This document shows positions 54,004 through 62,549 of a stretch of 64,000 bases of DNA, piece after piece. The position numbers and the translations under genes were made by a program. Source of the stretch: Flavobacteriaceae bacterium (GTDB lineage Bacteria; Bacteroidota; Bacteroidia; Flavobacteriales; Flavobacteriaceae). Numbering within the stretch: the first letter of the stretch is position 1; each line of letters begins with the position of its first letter. A model generated the notes under the pieces. The model searched no databases and had not been told where the DNA came from. It saw only the letters and a list, made by a program, of their open reading frames with translations. The stretch is taken from positions 1 to 64,000 of the forward strand of contig CANKLE010000005.1 of the NCBI GenBank assembly GCA_947483075.1, in the 5' to 3' direction.

Positions 54004-55440
54004 CTAATTCGTCTTGTACACCAACGACTGAATGGCGCGAGCTGGAATGCTTACTGTTGCCGCCTGATTGTTGAGGTATAAATTATACGAAACCGCCTCA
54101 TCGCTTGTGTTCATTACCACTGTAACAATACTCTTATCGGGATTTTGAAACGAGGTGGTGAGCAATTGACTTCTGCTGGCCACGCTGCTGATGCGCTTGG
54201 CATTGAGTTGAATAAATTTGGAAAAATGGCCAATGTAATAATAGGATGGGGTGTAAATTAACTCGTCTGTTTTGGTATTGGCGTGCACGGGTGCAAAACA
54301 AAAATTGCCCACATGATTGGGTCCGCCTTGCTCATCAAGTAAGATATTCCAATCGGTCCAAGCTACAGTGCCGTTGTTAAAATCGTGAATCATAGACGTG
54401 CCGTATTTTTCTCCGTTGTTCCAAAACTGGTATTTTTCTGCGTTAAACGCTTCGGCACAACCCTCGGTAAATAGTATATTTTTGGTGGGATAGGCCTCGT
54501 GTACTTTTTTGACGTTCTCATACATTTGTTGGCCACCCGACCAGTTTTCATACCAGTGAAACCCTATTCCCCAAGCATATTTTGAAGCGACTGGGTCATC
54601 AAAAATAGCAGCTGCGCGTTGAAACATCAAGTCGCGGTTGTGATCCCACACAATAATTTTCTTAGCTCCCAAACCTAATTTTTTTAGCGTAGGCCCCAAG
54701 TTATTTTTCAAGAAGTCTCGTTCTTGTTCGGCCGAATAAATACAGGATTCCCAACGTTGTTTGGCCATGGGTTCGTTTTGTACCGATATTCCCCAAATTG
54801 GAATGCCTTCTTTTTCATAGGCCTGGATAAATTTTACGAAGTAATTGGCCCAAGCTTGATAAAATTCGGGTTTTAAAGAACCGCCTTGCAACATGTCTTC
54901 GTTTGTTTTCATAAAGGCGGGTGGACTCCAGGGCGAAGCATATACAGTTAATTTACCCGCCGTTTGCATGGCTTTTTTGATCAACGGAATGCGAAATTTT
55001 TTATCGTGTGCGATAGAAAAAGTGTTTAACTCTGAGTCGCCTTCGGCTACATACGTATAACTGCCGCTCGAAAAATCACAACTGTGCATGTTGGTTCTGG
55101 CCAAACTATAGCCGATACCTTTGGATTTTGAGTAATAGGAATCTAAAAATTCTTGTTGTTTTGCTGGCGATAACAAGGCAAATACTTCGGCACTGGCATC
55201 GGTTATAGCTCCGCCTATTCCCATAAAAGTTTGAAACTTTTTGGCAGGATCCACAAAAACACAAATTTGGGTTTCGAAGGGCTGGCCCGCTGGAGCAAAC
55301 AAGGCAGTTGCAGAAGCAGACAATCGTTCATTGGTCTCTTTTGCGGTAGTGTAAACCTGAACGCTTGAGTAGGTTATTTGCTTTTGACTCCAAGCAAAAT
55401 GGACGCAAACTAGTAGCAGAATAACATGTAATTTTTTCAC
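54004..55440 (-). CDS. Secreted GH30 glycoside hydrolase (glucosylceramidase-like)
   Basis: About 478 residues from GTG 55440, which gives the signal peptide KKLHVILLLVCVHFAWSQ; the longer TTG 55464 reading adds eight residues before it. The GH30 TIM barrel has the acid/base Glu in GISVQNEPMA (about residue 223) and the nucleophile Glu in ILFTEGCAEAF (about 326), with MGIGGAITDASAEV near the start. A C-terminal beta-sandwich follows. Subfamily resembles beta-glucosidase/glucosylceramidase or beta-1,6-glucanase; substrate cannot be fixed. No T9SS sorting domain, so periplasmic or outer-membrane release is likely. Single-gene unit. Confidence 0.88.
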   Translation of the reverse strand: MKKLHVILLLVCVHFAWSQKQITYSSVQVYTTAKETNERLSASATALFAPAGQPFETQICVFVDPAKKFQTFMGIGGAITDASAEVFALLSPAKQQEFLDSYYSKSKGIGYSLARTNMHSCDFSSGSYTYVAEGDSELNTFSIAHDKKFRIPLIKKAMQTAGKLTVYASPWSPPAFMKTNEDMLQGGSLKPEFYQAWANYFVKFIQAYEKEGIPIWGISVQNEPMAKQRWESCIYSAEQERDFLKNNLGPTLKKLGLGAKKIIVWDHNRDLMFQRAAAIFDDPVASKYAWGIGFHWYENWSGGQQMYENVKKVHEAYPTKNILFTEGCAEAFNAEKYQFWNNGEKYGTSMIHDFNNGTVAWTDWNILLDEQGGPNHVGNFCFAPVHANTKTDELIYTPSYYYIGHFSKFIQLNAKRISSVASRSQLLTTSFQNPDKSIVTVVMNTSDEAVSYNLYLNNQAATVSIPARAIQSLVYKTN

Positions 55441-55597
55441 GGCAACGCGGTATTTGTTAGCCAACGAATTTAGTGAAATAATATCCTATAAGCAGATTCA
55501 AATCTTAGAAATGAATTCGAAAGAAAAAGGCATAAAAATACCAGCCAGAATTGTTGAACATAAAAACAATCCTATATGCCAAAGCAGTAAGCGATGA

Positions 55598-56521
55598 TTA
55601 AGTTTGTTTCAAAAAATCGATATTTCGTTTGATTCCTTCCCACTTGGTTCTTTTAAGGGGTGAATTTTTGGCGAGAATCCCAAACGTTTCTTCGGTAATT
55701 TCTTCCCAATCTTGCTTAGTCAATGCCAATAAATCGGGCGTAGGATTGAATTCTGGAACGGCATGGGGTTTCGCAAAACGGTTCCAAGGACACACATCTT
55801 GGCAAATGTCACACCCAAAAATCCAATCGTTCCATTGCCCTTGCATAGAGGTGGGGATTTCCTTTTTAAGTTCAATCGTAAAATAGGAGATGCACTTGCT
55901 GCCATCGACCACGTAGGGCGCTACAATAGCTTGTGTAGGACAAGCATCAATGCAAGCGGTGCAAGTGCCACAATGATCGGTCGTGGGCAAATCATAGTCT
56001 AATTCTAAATCGACAATCAACTCGGCAATAAAATAGAAAGAACCCACTTGTTGGGAAATCAGGTTGCTGTTTTTGCCTATCCAACCCAACCCGCTTTTGG
56101 CTGCCCAAGCCTTGTCTAAAACTGGTGCCGAATCGACAAAGGCTCGGCCGTTTACCTCGCCGATTTCGTTTTGAATAAAGTACAACAACTCCCGTAATTT
56201 ATCCTTGATTACCGTATGATAATCTTCTCCATAGGCATACTTAGAAATTTTATAGGAATCTTCAACTTGGGAAGTTTCTGGGTAATAATTGAGCAGTAAA
56301 GAGATAACACTTTTGGCTCCGTCAACCAACAAATTTGGGTTTAAGCGTTTGTCAAAATGATTGGCCATATAGGCCATTTCTCCCTGGTAATTCTGGTTTA
56401 ACCAACGTTCCAACCGAGGCGCCTCTTGTTCTAAAAAACCCGATTTAGCTATGCCACAGGATAAAAACCCAAGGCGTTTGGCTTCGGATTTGATTAGGTG
56501 AGTGTGCTTGGTTTTAGTCAT
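55598..56521 (-). CDS. queG: Epoxyqueuosine reductase
   Basis: A 307-residue cobalamin-dependent iron-sulfur enzyme that reduces epoxyqueuosine to queuosine in tRNA wobble position 34. Two [4Fe-4S] motifs are visible: [16 protein letters not shown] and [11 protein letters not shown] (about residues 184-265). The N-terminal cobalamin-binding part has [22 protein letters not shown]. It lacks the C-terminal HEAT extension seen in longer homologues, as is common in Bacteroidota. It ends in a gap of 133 bp before GH30 that holds no convincing feature. Confidence 0.95.
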   Translation of the reverse strand: MTKTKHTHLIKSEAKRLGFLSCGIAKSGFLEQEAPRLERWLNQNYQGEMAYMANHFDKRLNPNLLVDGAKSVISLLLNYYPETSQVEDSYKISKYAYGEDYHTVIKDKLRELLYFIQNEIGEVNGRAFVDSAPVLDKAWAAKSGLGWIGKNSNLISQQVGSFYFIAELIVDLELDYDLPTTDHCGTCTACIDACPTQAIVAPYVVDGSKCISYFTIELKKEIPTSMQGQWNDWIFGCDICQDVCPWNRFAKPHAVPEFNPTPDLLALTKQDWEEITEETFGILAKNSPLKRTKWEGIKRNIDFLKQT

Positions 56522-56525
56522 AGAG

Positions 56526-56567
56526 GGAAGTGGGAAGTGGGAAGTTGGAAGTATAGAGCTTGAAGCT
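56526..56567. repeat. 7-bp tandem array (GGAAGTG type), left of the four-helix gene
   Basis: Six units in strict 7-bp phase: GGAAGTG, GGAAGTG, GGAAGTT, GGAAGTA, TAGAGCT, TGAAGCT. It ends 3 bp before the stop codon side of the four-helix-bundle gene and lies 4 bp from the queG start, so it occupies the queG upstream region. Confidence 0.8.
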
Positions 56568-56569
56568 GT

Positions 56570-56923
56570 TTATTTTACTTTTAATCTAAAGGCCAATGTC
56601 ATATTTAGTAAATCAAAAGAATCCTTATAGAGTTTATCAAAATGATCATTATCTATATAATTTCTTCTTTTAGCTTTATGTAAACAGGTTACAACTTCAG
56701 CAATTGAACGTATTGAATACCCTAAAAACCGTTTGAATTCAGCAGATGACTGTTCGATAGAACCCTCTGAAATATTTAAAGCAATTGAATCTGATGCTCG
56801 TAATAATTGTGATGATAAATTATAGCGTTCATGTTTTGGAAAACTTTGTGATACCTTAAAAATTTCTTCACCAAAATCCATTGCTTTTTGCCAAATAAGT
56901 AATTTTTCAAATTTAAAGCTCAT
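56570..56923 (-). CDS. Four-helix-bundle protein (23S rRNA IVS-protein family)
   Basis: From ATG 56923 it has 117 residues (TTG 56938 is a poor alternative). Family text: MSFKFEKLLIWQKAMDFGE, YNLSSQLLRASDSIALNISEG and RFLGYSIRSIAEVVTCLHKA, predicted to fold as four helices and to form pentamers as known for the family (TIGR02436, the proteins found in rRNA intervening sequences; related to the DGR accessory protein Avd). No reverse transcriptase or rRNA is near. It is bracketed by heptamer arrays in inverted orientation. Base composition is more AT-rich than its neighbours. Role unknown. Confidence 0.88.
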   Translation of the reverse strand: MSFKFEKLLIWQKAMDFGEEIFKVSQSFPKHERYNLSSQLLRASDSIALNISEGSIEQSSAEFKRFLGYSIRSIAEVVTCLHKAKRRNYIDNDHFDKLYKDSFDLLNMTLAFRLKVK

Positions 56924-56949
56924 AGTACTTTTGAACAAAATTAGACTGA

Positions 56950-56984
56950 AACTTCCTGCTTCCAGCTTCCAGCTTCAAACTCTT
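56950..56984. repeat. 7-bp tandem array (CTTCCAG type), right of the four-helix gene
   Basis: On the minus strand five heptamers in phase: TTTGAAG, CTGGAAG, CTGGAAG, CAGGAAG, TTTCAGT. The core GGAAG equals that of the array at 56526-56567 but in the opposite orientation, so the two could pair. It touches the 3' end of ruvB. Confidence 0.75.
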
Positions 56985-58006
56985 TAAAACAATCCCCCTT
57001 GCACTGCCGGTCGGCTAATACCTAGATGGCGATAGGCTTTCTCGGTAACTTCACGGCCACGGGGTGTGCGCATAATGAATCCTTCTTGAATTAAAAAGGG
57101 TTCATATACTTCCTCGATAGTTTCGCTGCTTTCTGATACGGCCGTAGCCAAAGTTGACAAGCCTACAGGGCCGCCTTTGAATTTATCAATAATGGTGTGC
57201 AGTATTTTATTGTCCATTTCGTCGAGGCCGTGCAAATCGACATGCAGCGCTTCTAAGGCGTATTTGGCAATTTGAATATCAATGGTGCCGTTGCCTTTAA
57301 TTTGCGCAAAATCACGCACCCTTCTCAATAAGGCATTAGCGATACGCGGTGTTCCTCTACTTCGTCCGGCAATTTCGATTGCTGCCTCCATAGAAATAGG
57401 CATTTTTAATATGGTTGAGCTTCGTTGTACAATCGTGGTGAGCAACTCGGTATTGTAATATTGCAATCGACTCTGAATGCCAAAACGAGCTCGCATCGGG
57501 GCAGTTAGCAAACCAGATCGCGTGGTAGCCCCGACCAGCGTAAAAGGATTTAAATTGATTTGAACCGAACGCGCATTGGGGCCCGATTCGATCATGATGT
57601 CGATCTTGAAGTCTTCCATTGCCGAATACAAATATTCTTCAACAATAGGGCTCAACCGATGAATTTCATCTATAAACAAGACATCGCGTTCTTCTAAATT
57701 GGTGAGTAAACCCGCCAAATCGCCCGGTTTGTCTAATACTGGCCCAGAAGTAATTTTAATGCCCACACCCAATTCGTTGGCTAATATATTGGCTAAGGTG
57801 GTTTTACCTAAGCCTGGAGGGCCGTGAAATAACGTATGATCTAACGCTTCATTGCGCTGATTGGCCGCCGCCACAAAAACCTTGAGGTTGTCTAATATTT
57901 GTTCCTGACCCGAAAAATCATCAAACGATAAGGGACGAAGTTTTTTTTCAAGATCTAACTCTTCGGGATTGAAATTAGAATTGGTCGGATTTAAATGCTC
58001 GTTCAT
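56984..58006 (-). CDS. ruvB: RuvB, Holliday junction branch-migration ATPase
   Basis: A 340-residue AAA+ motor that drives branch migration with RuvA. Walker A GPPGLGKT at 62-69, Walker [12 protein letters not shown] near 108-118, sensor 1 GATTRSGLL and the arginine-finger region, then the winged-helix C-terminus ending with [12 protein letters not shown] 58006 lies 4 bp after a perfect -7 box. The other Ruv gene, ruvA, is in a separate unit with sprA. Confidence 0.97.
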   Translation of the reverse strand: MNEHLNPTNSNFNPEELDLEKKLRPLSFDDFSGQEQILDNLKVFVAAANQRNEALDHTLFHGPPGLGKTTLANILANELGVGIKITSGPVLDKPGDLAGLLTNLEERDVLFIDEIHRLSPIVEEYLYSAMEDFKIDIMIESGPNARSVQINLNPFTLVGATTRSGLLTAPMRARFGIQSRLQYYNTELLTTIVQRSSTILKMPISMEAAIEIAGRSRGTPRIANALLRRVRDFAQIKGNGTIDIQIAKYALEALHVDLHGLDEMDNKILHTIIDKFKGGPVGLSTLATAVSESSETIEEVYEPFLIQEGFIMRTPRGREVTEKAYRHLGISRPAVQGGLF

Positions 58007-58010
58007 GAAA

Positions 58011-58018
58011 CAAATATA
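58011..58018 (-). promoter_or_regulatory. Predicted -7 promoter box of ruvB
   Basis: TATATTTG read on the minus strand (58018 to 58011), an exact TAnnTTTG match, only 4 bp before the ATG. The mRNA would start at or next to the start codon, as predicted for murI. Confidence 0.5.
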
Positions 58019-58038
58019 GGGAAATGTGGGGTTGAAAT

Positions 58039-58066
58039 AAAAAAGCCTTTCGGTTAGAAAAGGCTT
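58039..58066 (-). terminator. Intrinsic terminator of the act-cox operon
   Basis: On the minus strand a perfect 8-bp stem AAGCCTTT/AAAGGCTT (58066-58059 with 58050-58043), 8-nt loop, and a T run. It closes the operon 9 bp after the oxidase subunit I stop. Confidence 0.85.
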
Positions 58067-58074
58067 AATTTATA

Positions 58075-59877
58075 TTAGTGATGTAATTCTTCTTCACCGG
58101 GTTTCATGGGGACGTTTTGCGGAACAAAATCATCATCATGCCCTGGTTTGCTGTAATCATATGGCCAACGGTGTACATGAGGAATTTCTCCTGGCCAGTT
58201 TCCGTGCATGTGCTCTATGGGAGCCGTCCACTCTAGTGTATTTGATTTCCAAGGATTTTGGATTGTTTTCTCTCCATAAAATATACTGCTGAAGAAATTA
58301 TATAAGAAAACCAATTGGAACACCCCGCCTACTAAAGCAAAAGCAGTAATCAAGACATTTACGTTTTGTAAATCATCAAATAGAGGGAAATTGGTATTGG
58401 TATAGTATCTTCTTGGTAATCCTGCTAATCCGATGAAGTGCATAGGAAAGAAAACTCCATAAGCACAAACGGCTGTTACCCAAAAGTGAATGTATCCTAA
58501 ATTTTTATTTAACATTCTACCAAACATTTTAGGGAACCAGTGATAGATTCCAGCAAACATTCCGTAAAGTGCTGAAATACCCATAACCAAGTGAAAGTGA
58601 GCAACAACAAAATAGGTGTCATGCACATTGATGTCCAATGTACTATCTCCTAAAATTATTCCTGTTAATCCTCCTGTAATAAACGTAGAAACCAAACCAA
58701 TAGAGAACAACATCGCAGGATTCAATTGTAAATTTCCTTTCCATAAGGTCGTGATGTAGTTGAACGCTTTTACGGCAGATGGAATAGCGATTAAAAGGGT
58801 GGTAAACGTAAATACAGATCCTAAGAAAGGATTCATTCCCGATATAAACATATGGTGGCCCCAAACAATCGTGGATAAAAAGGCGATCGCCAAGATAGAC
58901 ATAATCATTGCTCTATAGCCAAAAATGGGTTTGCGGGAATTGGTAGCGAGTACTTCAGAGGTAATTCCCAAAGCAGGAAGTAACACAATGTACACTTCAG
59001 GGTGTCCTAAAAACCAAAACAAGTGCTCAAACAAAACTGGCGATCCGCCTTGGTAGTGCAACACTTCTCCTGCGATATAAATATCTGACAAGAAGAAAGA
59101 GGTGCCGAAGCTTCTGTCCATGATTAATAATAAAGCGGCCGAAAGTAAAACCGGAAAGGAGATTACCCCAATTATAGCTGTTACAAAGAAAGCCCATATC
59201 GTAAGTGGTAAACGGGTCATTGACATTCCTTTGGTACGTAAATTAATAACCGTTACAATATAATTTAAAGACCCCAATAACGAAGAAGCAATAAATATAG
59301 CCATAGAAACCAACCACAAAGTCATTCCGGCGCCCGAACCCCCAATAGCTTGGGGTAATGCACTTAAAGGAGGGTACACCGTCCAACCGGCAGAAGCTGG
59401 CCCTGATTCTACAAAAAGAGAAATGACCATGATAACACTCGACAAGAAGAATAACCAATAGGAAACCATGTTCAGAAATCCGGAGGCCATATCTCGAGCG
59501 CCAATTTGCAAGGGGATTAACAAGTTACTAAAGGTGCCACTCAATGCGGCTGTGAGTACAAAGAACACCATGATTGTACCGTGAATAGTCACTAAAGACA
59601 AATAAATATCATTGGACATTACCCCATTTGGCGCAAATTTATCTCCCAATAAGATATTGAATATTTTGAATGATTCTTCTGGCCAAGCCAATTGCATTCT
59701 AAATAACATTGACATTCCTACACCAATAACACCCATCACGATACCGGTAAGTAAGTACTGTTTGGAGATCATTTTGTGGTCTATACTAAAAATGTATTTG
59801 GTTACAAAAGTATCTTTGTGGTGGTGTTCGTGATCGTGTGAGGCATCGTGACCGTGATCGTGAGCTACTGCTGACAT
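58075..59877 (-). CDS. ctaD: Cytochrome c oxidase subunit I
   Basis: A 600-residue heme-copper oxidase catalytic subunit with twelve helices. CuB and heme ligands are in FLGHPEVYIVLLP, TIVWGHHMFISGM and VHDTYFVVAHFHLVMG. The N-terminus has eight histidines within the first 20 residues (HDHGH, HDHEHHH), a possible copper-holding tail. Reduces O2 to water and pumps protons. It lies 29 bp after subunit II, last gene of the act-cox operon, followed by a terminator. Confidence 0.97.
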   Translation of the reverse strand: MSAVAHDHGHDASHDHEHHHKDTFVTKYIFSIDHKMISKQYLLTGIVMGVIGVGMSMLFRMQLAWPEESFKIFNILLGDKFAPNGVMSNDIYLSLVTIHGTIMVFFVLTAALSGTFSNLLIPLQIGARDMASGFLNMVSYWLFFLSSVIMVISLFVESGPASAGWTVYPPLSALPQAIGGSGAGMTLWLVSMAIFIASSLLGSLNYIVTVINLRTKGMSMTRLPLTIWAFFVTAIIGVISFPVLLSAALLLIMDRSFGTSFFLSDIYIAGEVLHYQGGSPVLFEHLFWFLGHPEVYIVLLPALGITSEVLATNSRKPIFGYRAMIMSILAIAFLSTIVWGHHMFISGMNPFLGSVFTFTTLLIAIPSAVKAFNYITTLWKGNLQLNPAMLFSIGLVSTFITGGLTGIILGDSTLDINVHDTYFVVAHFHLVMGISALYGMFAGIYHWFPKMFGRMLNKNLGYIHFWVTAVCAYGVFFPMHFIGLAGLPRRYYTNTNFPLFDDLQNVNVLITAFALVGGVFQLVFLYNFFSSIFYGEKTIQNPWKSNTLEWTAPIEHMHGNWPGEIPHVHRWPYDYSKPGHDDDFVPQNVPMKPGEEELHH

Positions 59878-59906
59878 AGTATTTAGTTTCTTAAATTATT
59901 TTTATA

Positions 59907-61055
59907 TTATTTTACAACTGCAGCGACAGGAGCCATGTTTACTGCCATGCTGTCAACTGGAGCGGCACCATCTTTTGCTGGAGCCGGAGCAGCAGCTGTT
60001 TGCAATTCTTCTTTGAATGTTTTTTGTGTGGCCAACCACTTTTTGTAGTCTTCTGGCGTATCGACTACAATCTTCATTTGCATGTTGTAGTGAGAAGCGC
60101 CACAAATTTTGTTACACAGCAATAAATAATCAAAGGTGTAAGGATCTAATGCGGCTTCACCGTTTGCTACTAATTGCATACTTTTCTTCGCTCGGATCGC
60201 ATTGATATTGGCCACTTTTTCTTGCATGAACTGCATATCTCTCATCTGCTGAGTAGTATAAATTGGCGTAAATGCAAATTGAGTTACCATGCCCGGCACA
60301 CAATTCATTTGTGCTCTAAAATGAGGCATAAAAGCAGAGTGCAAAACGTCTTGAGAACGCATTTTGAATATTATTTTTTTTCCGAGAGGCAGGTGTAATT
60401 CAGATACTACCTTATCGTCTTGCGCATTTGGATCTGCAGGATCAACACCCAATACATTTACTCCTTCAATGTAGCGAACATTTGCTTTTCCTAAGACATT
60501 GTCTTCACCCGAATAGCGTGCAGTCCATTTAAACTGTTGTGCATACAATTCAATTTCTATACAATCTTCATCTTTGTCTACAAACATAATGTTAGTCCAC
60601 GCGTATAAACCATATAAAATTAAAACAGCCAAAACAATAGCGGGTATAATACTCCAAATAAACTCTAACTTATTACTGTCTGAAAAATACAAGGCTTTAT
60701 TTCCTTCTTTACCGCGGTATTTGAATGCGAAATAATACAGTAACGCTTGCGTAATGGTTTGAACAATAAAGATTAAAACCCAGGTGATGTTCATCAAATT
60801 ATCAATCGTTGCGCCATGGGCAGACGAAGGAGTATGCAACACTAATCCACCCCATTTTATCAACCCATATATGGTGAAAATATAAATGAAAGCCAGAAAG
60901 GCAAACATGATGTAGCCTTGCACATTATTATCATTATCACTTGCAACTTGAGATTCTTTTTTAACACCAACTTGGGTTAAATCAAAAATCTTCGTCAATT
61001 GCCATAGAGCAACAGCTAATAAAATTAAAACTATAATTACCAACAAACTTGTCAT
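59907..61055 (-). CDS. ctaC: Cytochrome c oxidase subunit II (CuA)
   Basis: A 382-residue subunit that receives electrons from cytochrome c. Three hydrophobic helices occur before the cupredoxin domain (an extra N-terminal helix at 2-20, then about 48-70 and 130-155), instead of the usual two. CuA ligands are HSAFMPHF, and CNKICGASHYNM with both cysteines, the histidine and methionine; the usual bridging Glu position is Lys here. An Ala/Pro-rich tail of about 30 residues ends the protein. It is 18 bp downstream of actF. Confidence 0.95.
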   Translation of the reverse strand: MTSLLVIIVLILLAVALWQLTKIFDLTQVGVKKESQVASDNDNNVQGYIMFAFLAFIYIFTIYGLIKWGGLVLHTPSSAHGATIDNLMNITWVLIFIVQTITQALLYYFAFKYRGKEGNKALYFSDSNKLEFIWSIIPAIVLAVLILYGLYAWTNIMFVDKDEDCIEIELYAQQFKWTARYSGEDNVLGKANVRYIEGVNVLGVDPADPNAQDDKVVSELHLPLGKKIIFKMRSQDVLHSAFMPHFRAQMNCVPGMVTQFAFTPIYTTQQMRDMQFMQEKVANINAIRAKKSMQLVANGEAALDPYTFDYLLLCNKICGASHYNMQMKIVVDTPEDYKKWLATQKTFKEELQTAAAPAPAKDGAAPVDSMAVNMAPVAAVVK

Positions 61056-61073
61056 CTGTTTTTACTTTAAATA

Positions 61074-62522
61074 TTAATAATGAAAATGTTTACTTTCTTC
61101 GATGAAAGGATTTCTTTTGGGGAACAATGGTGCTTTGGTTAAGGCCGTAAATACAACATAAATAAACAAGCCTAGGAAGAAGCACAAGGCCCCTAATTCT
61201 GGAATTCCAATAAACCATTGATCTCCAACTGTTGCAGGCATAATCATATTAAAGAAATCAACATAGTGACCAAATAATATTACTGTTCCAGCCATCACTA
61301 ATACCCAAGTAATGCGTTTGAAATCTGTATTAATTAAGATTAATATAGGGAATACAAAATTCATGACAACAGCGCCAAAGAAGGGTAAGTTGTACATCTC
61401 AATACGGGTTACAAAATAGGTAACCTCTTCTGGAATATTAGCATACCAGATGAGCATGAATTGAGAAAACCACAAATAGGTCCAAAATACACTGATACCA
61501 AACATGAATTTAGCCAAATCGTGAATATGACTAGTATTGACATGCTCTAAATATCCTTTGCCTTTTAAGTACAAGGTAACCATACAAATCGTAGTGATTC
61601 CACTTACAAAGAAACTGGCAAAAACATACCATCCAAATAGGGTGCTGAACCAATGTGGATCAAATGACATGATCCAATCCCAAGACATGATAGATTCTGA
61701 TACAATAAAAAACACCAAAAACATCGCCGAGATATTGAAGTTCTTTTTGTAGAAACTATTATCTGTTGATTCGTCTTGAGCCAAACAATTTTTTCTTGAA
61801 AAATAACGATACAAATTCCATCCACCTAAGAAAATAGCCGCTCTAACAATCCAAAATGGGAAATTCAAGTACCCCGATTTATTTTGAATTAATTTGTCGT
61901 GTGCTACAACTTCAGGATCTAACCATATAAAAATGTGATTGAAATGCAATCCGCACAAAAGCAATAAGCAAAAGAAAAGTACAGAACCCCAAGGCAAATA
62001 GGCGGTAATACCTTGCATTACTCTAAAAAGAACTGGAGACCAACCGGCTTGAGCCACTTGCTGTATTCCGTAAAAAACTAGAACTCCTAATGAGATTAAC
62101 ATAAAAAATATACAGGCCACATACAAGGCCGACCAGGGTTTGTTTTGCAATTGGTGCAAAACGTGGTTTAAATGTTCTTGGTGCTCGGCATGTGCATCTT
62201 CTTCTGAGGCAGCAGTGGCGTGGGTGTCGGCAACAACAGGAGCAATAACTGCAGTTTGAGTAGAATCTACCCGAGTAGAATCGTTAACTGCTTGTAGACT
62301 ATCTTTTTTAATGTCGGTCGTCGCTACTGCTTCTGCAGCCGGGTGTTCTTCTGTTGCAACTGGAGCAGCAGCTTCATGGTGCCCATGTTCTTCTGCAGCA
62401 AGTATTTTTTCAACTTCTTCAATATTTTTTGGAGCGGTTAAAAAACCATAGCCTAACCCAAGAATACCAAGTACCATAAGGATTAGAGAAAAAGTTTTTA
62501 GTTTACTGGAAAATGTATACAT
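61074..62522 (-). CDS. actF: ActF, membrane subunit of Alternative Complex III
   Basis: A 482-residue quinol:cytochrome c oxidoreductase membrane subunit of about ten helices (VARAGWSPV-type loop, YLPWGSVLFFCLLLL, ESIMSWDWIMSFDPHWFSTLFGW). Between helix 1 and helix 2 (about residues 33-125) there is a low-complexity Ala/Glu/His-rich insertion (EEHGHHEAAAPVATEEH and similar). ActF resembles ActC but lacks a confirmed quinol site. Between actE and subunit II in a single operon. Confidence 0.9.
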   Translation of the reverse strand: MYTFSSKLKTFSLILMVLGILGLGYGFLTAPKNIEEVEKILAAEEHGHHEAAAPVATEEHPAAEAVATTDIKKDSLQAVNDSTRVDSTQTAVIAPVVADTHATAASEEDAHAEHQEHLNHVLHQLQNKPWSALYVACIFFMLISLGVLVFYGIQQVAQAGWSPVLFRVMQGITAYLPWGSVLFFCLLLLCGLHFNHIFIWLDPEVVAHDKLIQNKSGYLNFPFWIVRAAIFLGGWNLYRYFSRKNCLAQDESTDNSFYKKNFNISAMFLVFFIVSESIMSWDWIMSFDPHWFSTLFGWYVFASFFVSGITTICMVTLYLKGKGYLEHVNTSHIHDLAKFMFGISVFWTYLWFSQFMLIWYANIPEEVTYFVTRIEMYNLPFFGAVVMNFVFPILILINTDFKRITWVLVMAGTVILFGHYVDFFNMIMPATVGDQWFIGIPELGALCFFLGLFIYVVFTALTKAPLFPKRNPFIEESKHFHY

Positions 62523-62549
62523 ATCTATTCAGATCAGTTGGTTCAATAA

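Noticed and set aside
55511..55597. 28-codon plus-strand ORF in the GH30-queG gap
   Set aside because: No signal sequence, no promoter box, no recognisable motif, and a chance ORF of this size is expected in 133 bp.
56570..56923. Diversity-generating retroelement suggested by the Avd-like fold
   Set aside because: No reverse transcriptase, template repeat or variable repeat is visible within the surrounding sequence.
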